Shown piece after piece: positions 5,867 to 7,136 of a stretch of 7,136 nucleotides of DNA. The DNA is taken from positions 1 to 7,136 of the forward strand of contig JAJDEC010000504.1 in assembly GCA_029259995.1 (NCBI GenBank), read 5' to 3'. Position 1 is the first letter of the stretch. Each line of letters opens with the position of its first letter. Source of the DNA: Phycisphaerae bacterium. GTDB taxonomy: Bacteria > Planctomycetota > Phycisphaerae > UBA1845 > UTPLA1. The position numbers were made by a program, and so were the translations under genes. The notes under the pieces are model-generated. The model did not search any database and was not told where the DNA came from. It saw only the letters and a program-made list of their open reading frames with translations.

Positions 5867-7075
5867 ATGTTCCCCACGCTTTTTACCATCCCGATGCCGG
5901 ATTGGTTCAGCCCGTTCTTCCAGCAACTGGGGGAGATAAAGAGCTACGGCGTCATGATGATGATTGCCTTTCTTTCGGGCATCTGGCTCGCCTGCCGACG
6001 CGCCTCTCGATCGCAGGCCGATCCGGACATCGTCCTCAATCTCGGCTTCATCTCACTCATTTGCGGCGTTGCCGGGGCGCGGCTGATGTTCGTCCTGCAT
6101 TACTGGGACACGAAGTTTGCCAACAAGGCCGAACCGCTCGTCGAAGTATTCAACCTGTCCAACGGCGGTCTCGAATTCTGGGGCGGGCCACTGCTCGTCA
6201 TTCCGGCCGGTATCATCTATCTGCGATTCTTCGCCAAGACCTCTGTCCGCTGGTATCTCGATATTTGTCTGCCATCATTGGCGTGGGGACTGGCGATCAC
6301 GCGCGTCGGCTGCTTTCTGAACGGCTGCTGCTGGGGCGCCGTCTGCGTCGTTCCGCACGACCATGACGCCGCCGAATCGAACACCGTCGTCGCATCCGTG
6401 CCCTGGGCCGTCACATTTCCGTACGGCAGCCCGGCCATGAACCAGCAATACGAATTCGGGCAATTGACGCTGCCGAAGGAGCTGATCTACACATTCCCAT
6501 CCGGCGAGACGATGCCCTATCCGCGCGGCTACATCAATCTGGCGATTGCCGACGGCGGCAAGACGCGGACCGAAGTCGAGAAGAGCGCGAACACGGAATT
6601 CGAGAAGGCTGCGGATCAGGCGGCGCGATGGCGCCGGAGTTCGATTCGCGATGTCGAAAGACGTTGCGAGGAAAACGGCCTGACGCTGGCCCAGTTCGCG
6701 GATCTCGCGAATCAGTATCGCAGTCGTCCCGTGCATCCGTCCCAGCTATACGCCGTCGTGAATGCATTCCTGATCAGCTGGCTGCTGTCGACGATCTTCT
6801 ACTATCGTCAACGACACGGCATCATCCTGGGCTGGTTCCTGATCCTCTATTCCATCGCAAGAATCGTGCTGGAGAGCATCCGCGCGGATAATCCGCTCGA
6901 TACATTCGGCGGTATCACAATCTCTCAGTCGATCAGCCTCTGCACCTTCATCGCGGGCGTCCTGTGGCTCGCGCTGATGTATCGTCTGCCGAAATACAGC
7001 CCGCGCGCCGTGCCGTTTGTCTGGGAAGATGAAGACGCCGAGCCGCCCAAGGCGAAGCCGGCGAAGACGAAGTAA
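5867..7075 (+). CDS. lgt: Prolipoprotein diacylglyceryl transferase, divergent and enlarged
   Basis: Lgt moves a diacylglyceryl group from phosphatidylglycerol to the lipobox Cys of preprolipoproteins in the cytoplasmic membrane, the first step of lipoprotein maturation. Seven hydrophobic segments are visible (about residues 25-45, 54-79, 105-122, 131-150, 294-314, 319-338, 353-373). Family motifs: Y27-G; GARLMFVLHY; GGLEFWGG (residues 100-107); TRVGCFLNGCCWG (145-157, R146 equal to E. coli R143); RPVHPSQLY (287-295); YSIARIVLESIR (328-339, with R332 and E336 matching R239 and E243). Differences from E. coli: W105 replaces His103, C149 replaces Asn146 and C154 replaces Glu151. Length is 402 against about 260-300, owing to an insertion near residues 185-285 and a Lys/Pro/Glu-rich tail. 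The identity of the family is secure; full activity on standard substrates is inferred. It appears to be transcribed alone. Confidence 0.93.
   Translation: MFPTLFTIPMPDWFSPFFQQLGEIKSYGVMMMIAFLSGIWLACRRASRSQADPDIVLNLGFISLICGVAGARLMFVLHYWDTKFANKAEPLVEVFNLSNGGLEFWGGPLLVIPAGIIYLRFFAKTSVRWYLDICLPSLAWGLAITRVGCFLNGCCWGAVCVVPHDHDAAESNTVVASVPWAVTFPYGSPAMNQQYEFGQLTLPKELIYTFPSGETMPYPRGYINLAIADGGKTRTEVEKSANTEFEKAADQAARWRRSSIRDVERRCEENGLTLAQFADLANQYRSRPVHPSQLYAVVNAFLISWLLSTIFYYRQRHGIILGWFLILYSIARIVLESIRADNPLDTFGGITISQSISLCTFIAGVLWLALMYRLPKYSPRAVPFVWEDEDAEPPKAKPAKTK
6419..6721 (+). other. Hydrophilic insertion in Lgt
   Basis: It encodes about residues 185-285, between the RVGCFLNGCCWG motif and RPVHPSQLY. 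E. coli Lgt has about 40 residues in this interval; here there are about 130. The second half (TEVEKSANTEFEKAADQAARWRRSS and on to LAQFADLANQY) is charged and looks like amphipathic helix. By Lgt topology it should be on the extracytoplasmic side, in or beside the head domain that meets the lipoprotein substrate. Long forms of Lgt occur in planctomycetes, so this is probably a lineage feature. Confidence 0.6.
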
Positions 7076-7083
7076 GAAGTTGA

Positions 7084-7120
7084 GTGGGCCGTGCCCACCA
7101 AGTTACGTCCCGGAGGGACG
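7084..7120. repeat. Two tandem compact hairpins, probable dispersed repeat fragment
   Basis: GTGGGC-CGT-GCCCAC (7084-7098) is a 6-bp stem with a 3-base loop. CGTCCC-GGA-GGGACG (7106-7120) is a second 6-bp stem with a 3-base loop, 7 bases further on. The pair starts 8 bases after the lgt stop and is followed by an A-rich stretch (GAAAATAG) instead of a T-tract. The form resembles REP-like/MITE-like intergenic elements, and very similar wording is familiar to me from planctomycete intergenic DNA (recollection, not searched). It may also help end lgt transcription or protect its 3' end. The element may run past the window edge. Confidence 0.5.
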
Positions 7121-7136
7121 AATTGAAAATAGCCCA

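Overview
The window looks like a chromosomal segment of a planctomycete, most likely on the Phycisphaerae side. This is an inference from protein style, not from a marker gene. The evidence is: long secreted proteins built from Ig-like and PKD-like modules; repeats of the type DCNNNGLPDECDI; a dockerin-tailed protein with tandem DNRLRE-type domains; a Cys-containing C-terminal tag followed by an arginine cluster; and an enlarged, divergent Lgt. Coding DNA is moderately GC-rich with strong third-position GC, which creates many false open frames on the opposite strand.

Layout. (1) Bases 2-3574, plus strand: the 3' part (1190 codons visible) of a very large surface protein whose start lies upstream of the window. 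It carries four complete Ig-like domains and the end of a fifth, then six Ca-binding-type repeats, five PKD-like domains, a C-terminal domain and a short Cys/hydrophobic/Arg tail. (2) Bases 3549-5159, minus strand: a complete 536-residue exported protein with a signal peptide, two DNRLRE-type domains and a C-terminal dockerin-like pair of motifs. It converges on gene 1 and overlaps it tail to tail by 26 bp. (3) Bases 5160-5866: about 700 bp without a convincing gene. It separates two divergently transcribed genes and holds a strong ribosome binding site, a leader hairpin with an operator-like palindrome, and several further inverted repeats. (4) Bases 5867-7075, plus strand: lgt, prolipoprotein diacylglyceryl transferase, with unusual active-region residues and a large extracytoplasmic insertion. 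(5) Bases 7076-7136: two compact hairpins in a row that look like a piece of a dispersed repeat.

Theme: all three genes concern the cell envelope. Two encode exported or surface proteins and one encodes the enzyme that lipidates secreted proteins. There is no sign of an operon: gene 1 and gene 2 converge, and gene 2 and lgt diverge. I see no mobile element genes, tRNA, rRNA or CRISPR array. I did not find a clearly new multi-gene system. The points most worth a second look are the residue changes in Lgt, the Cys-containing C-terminal tag of gene 1, and the hairpin pair after lgt.
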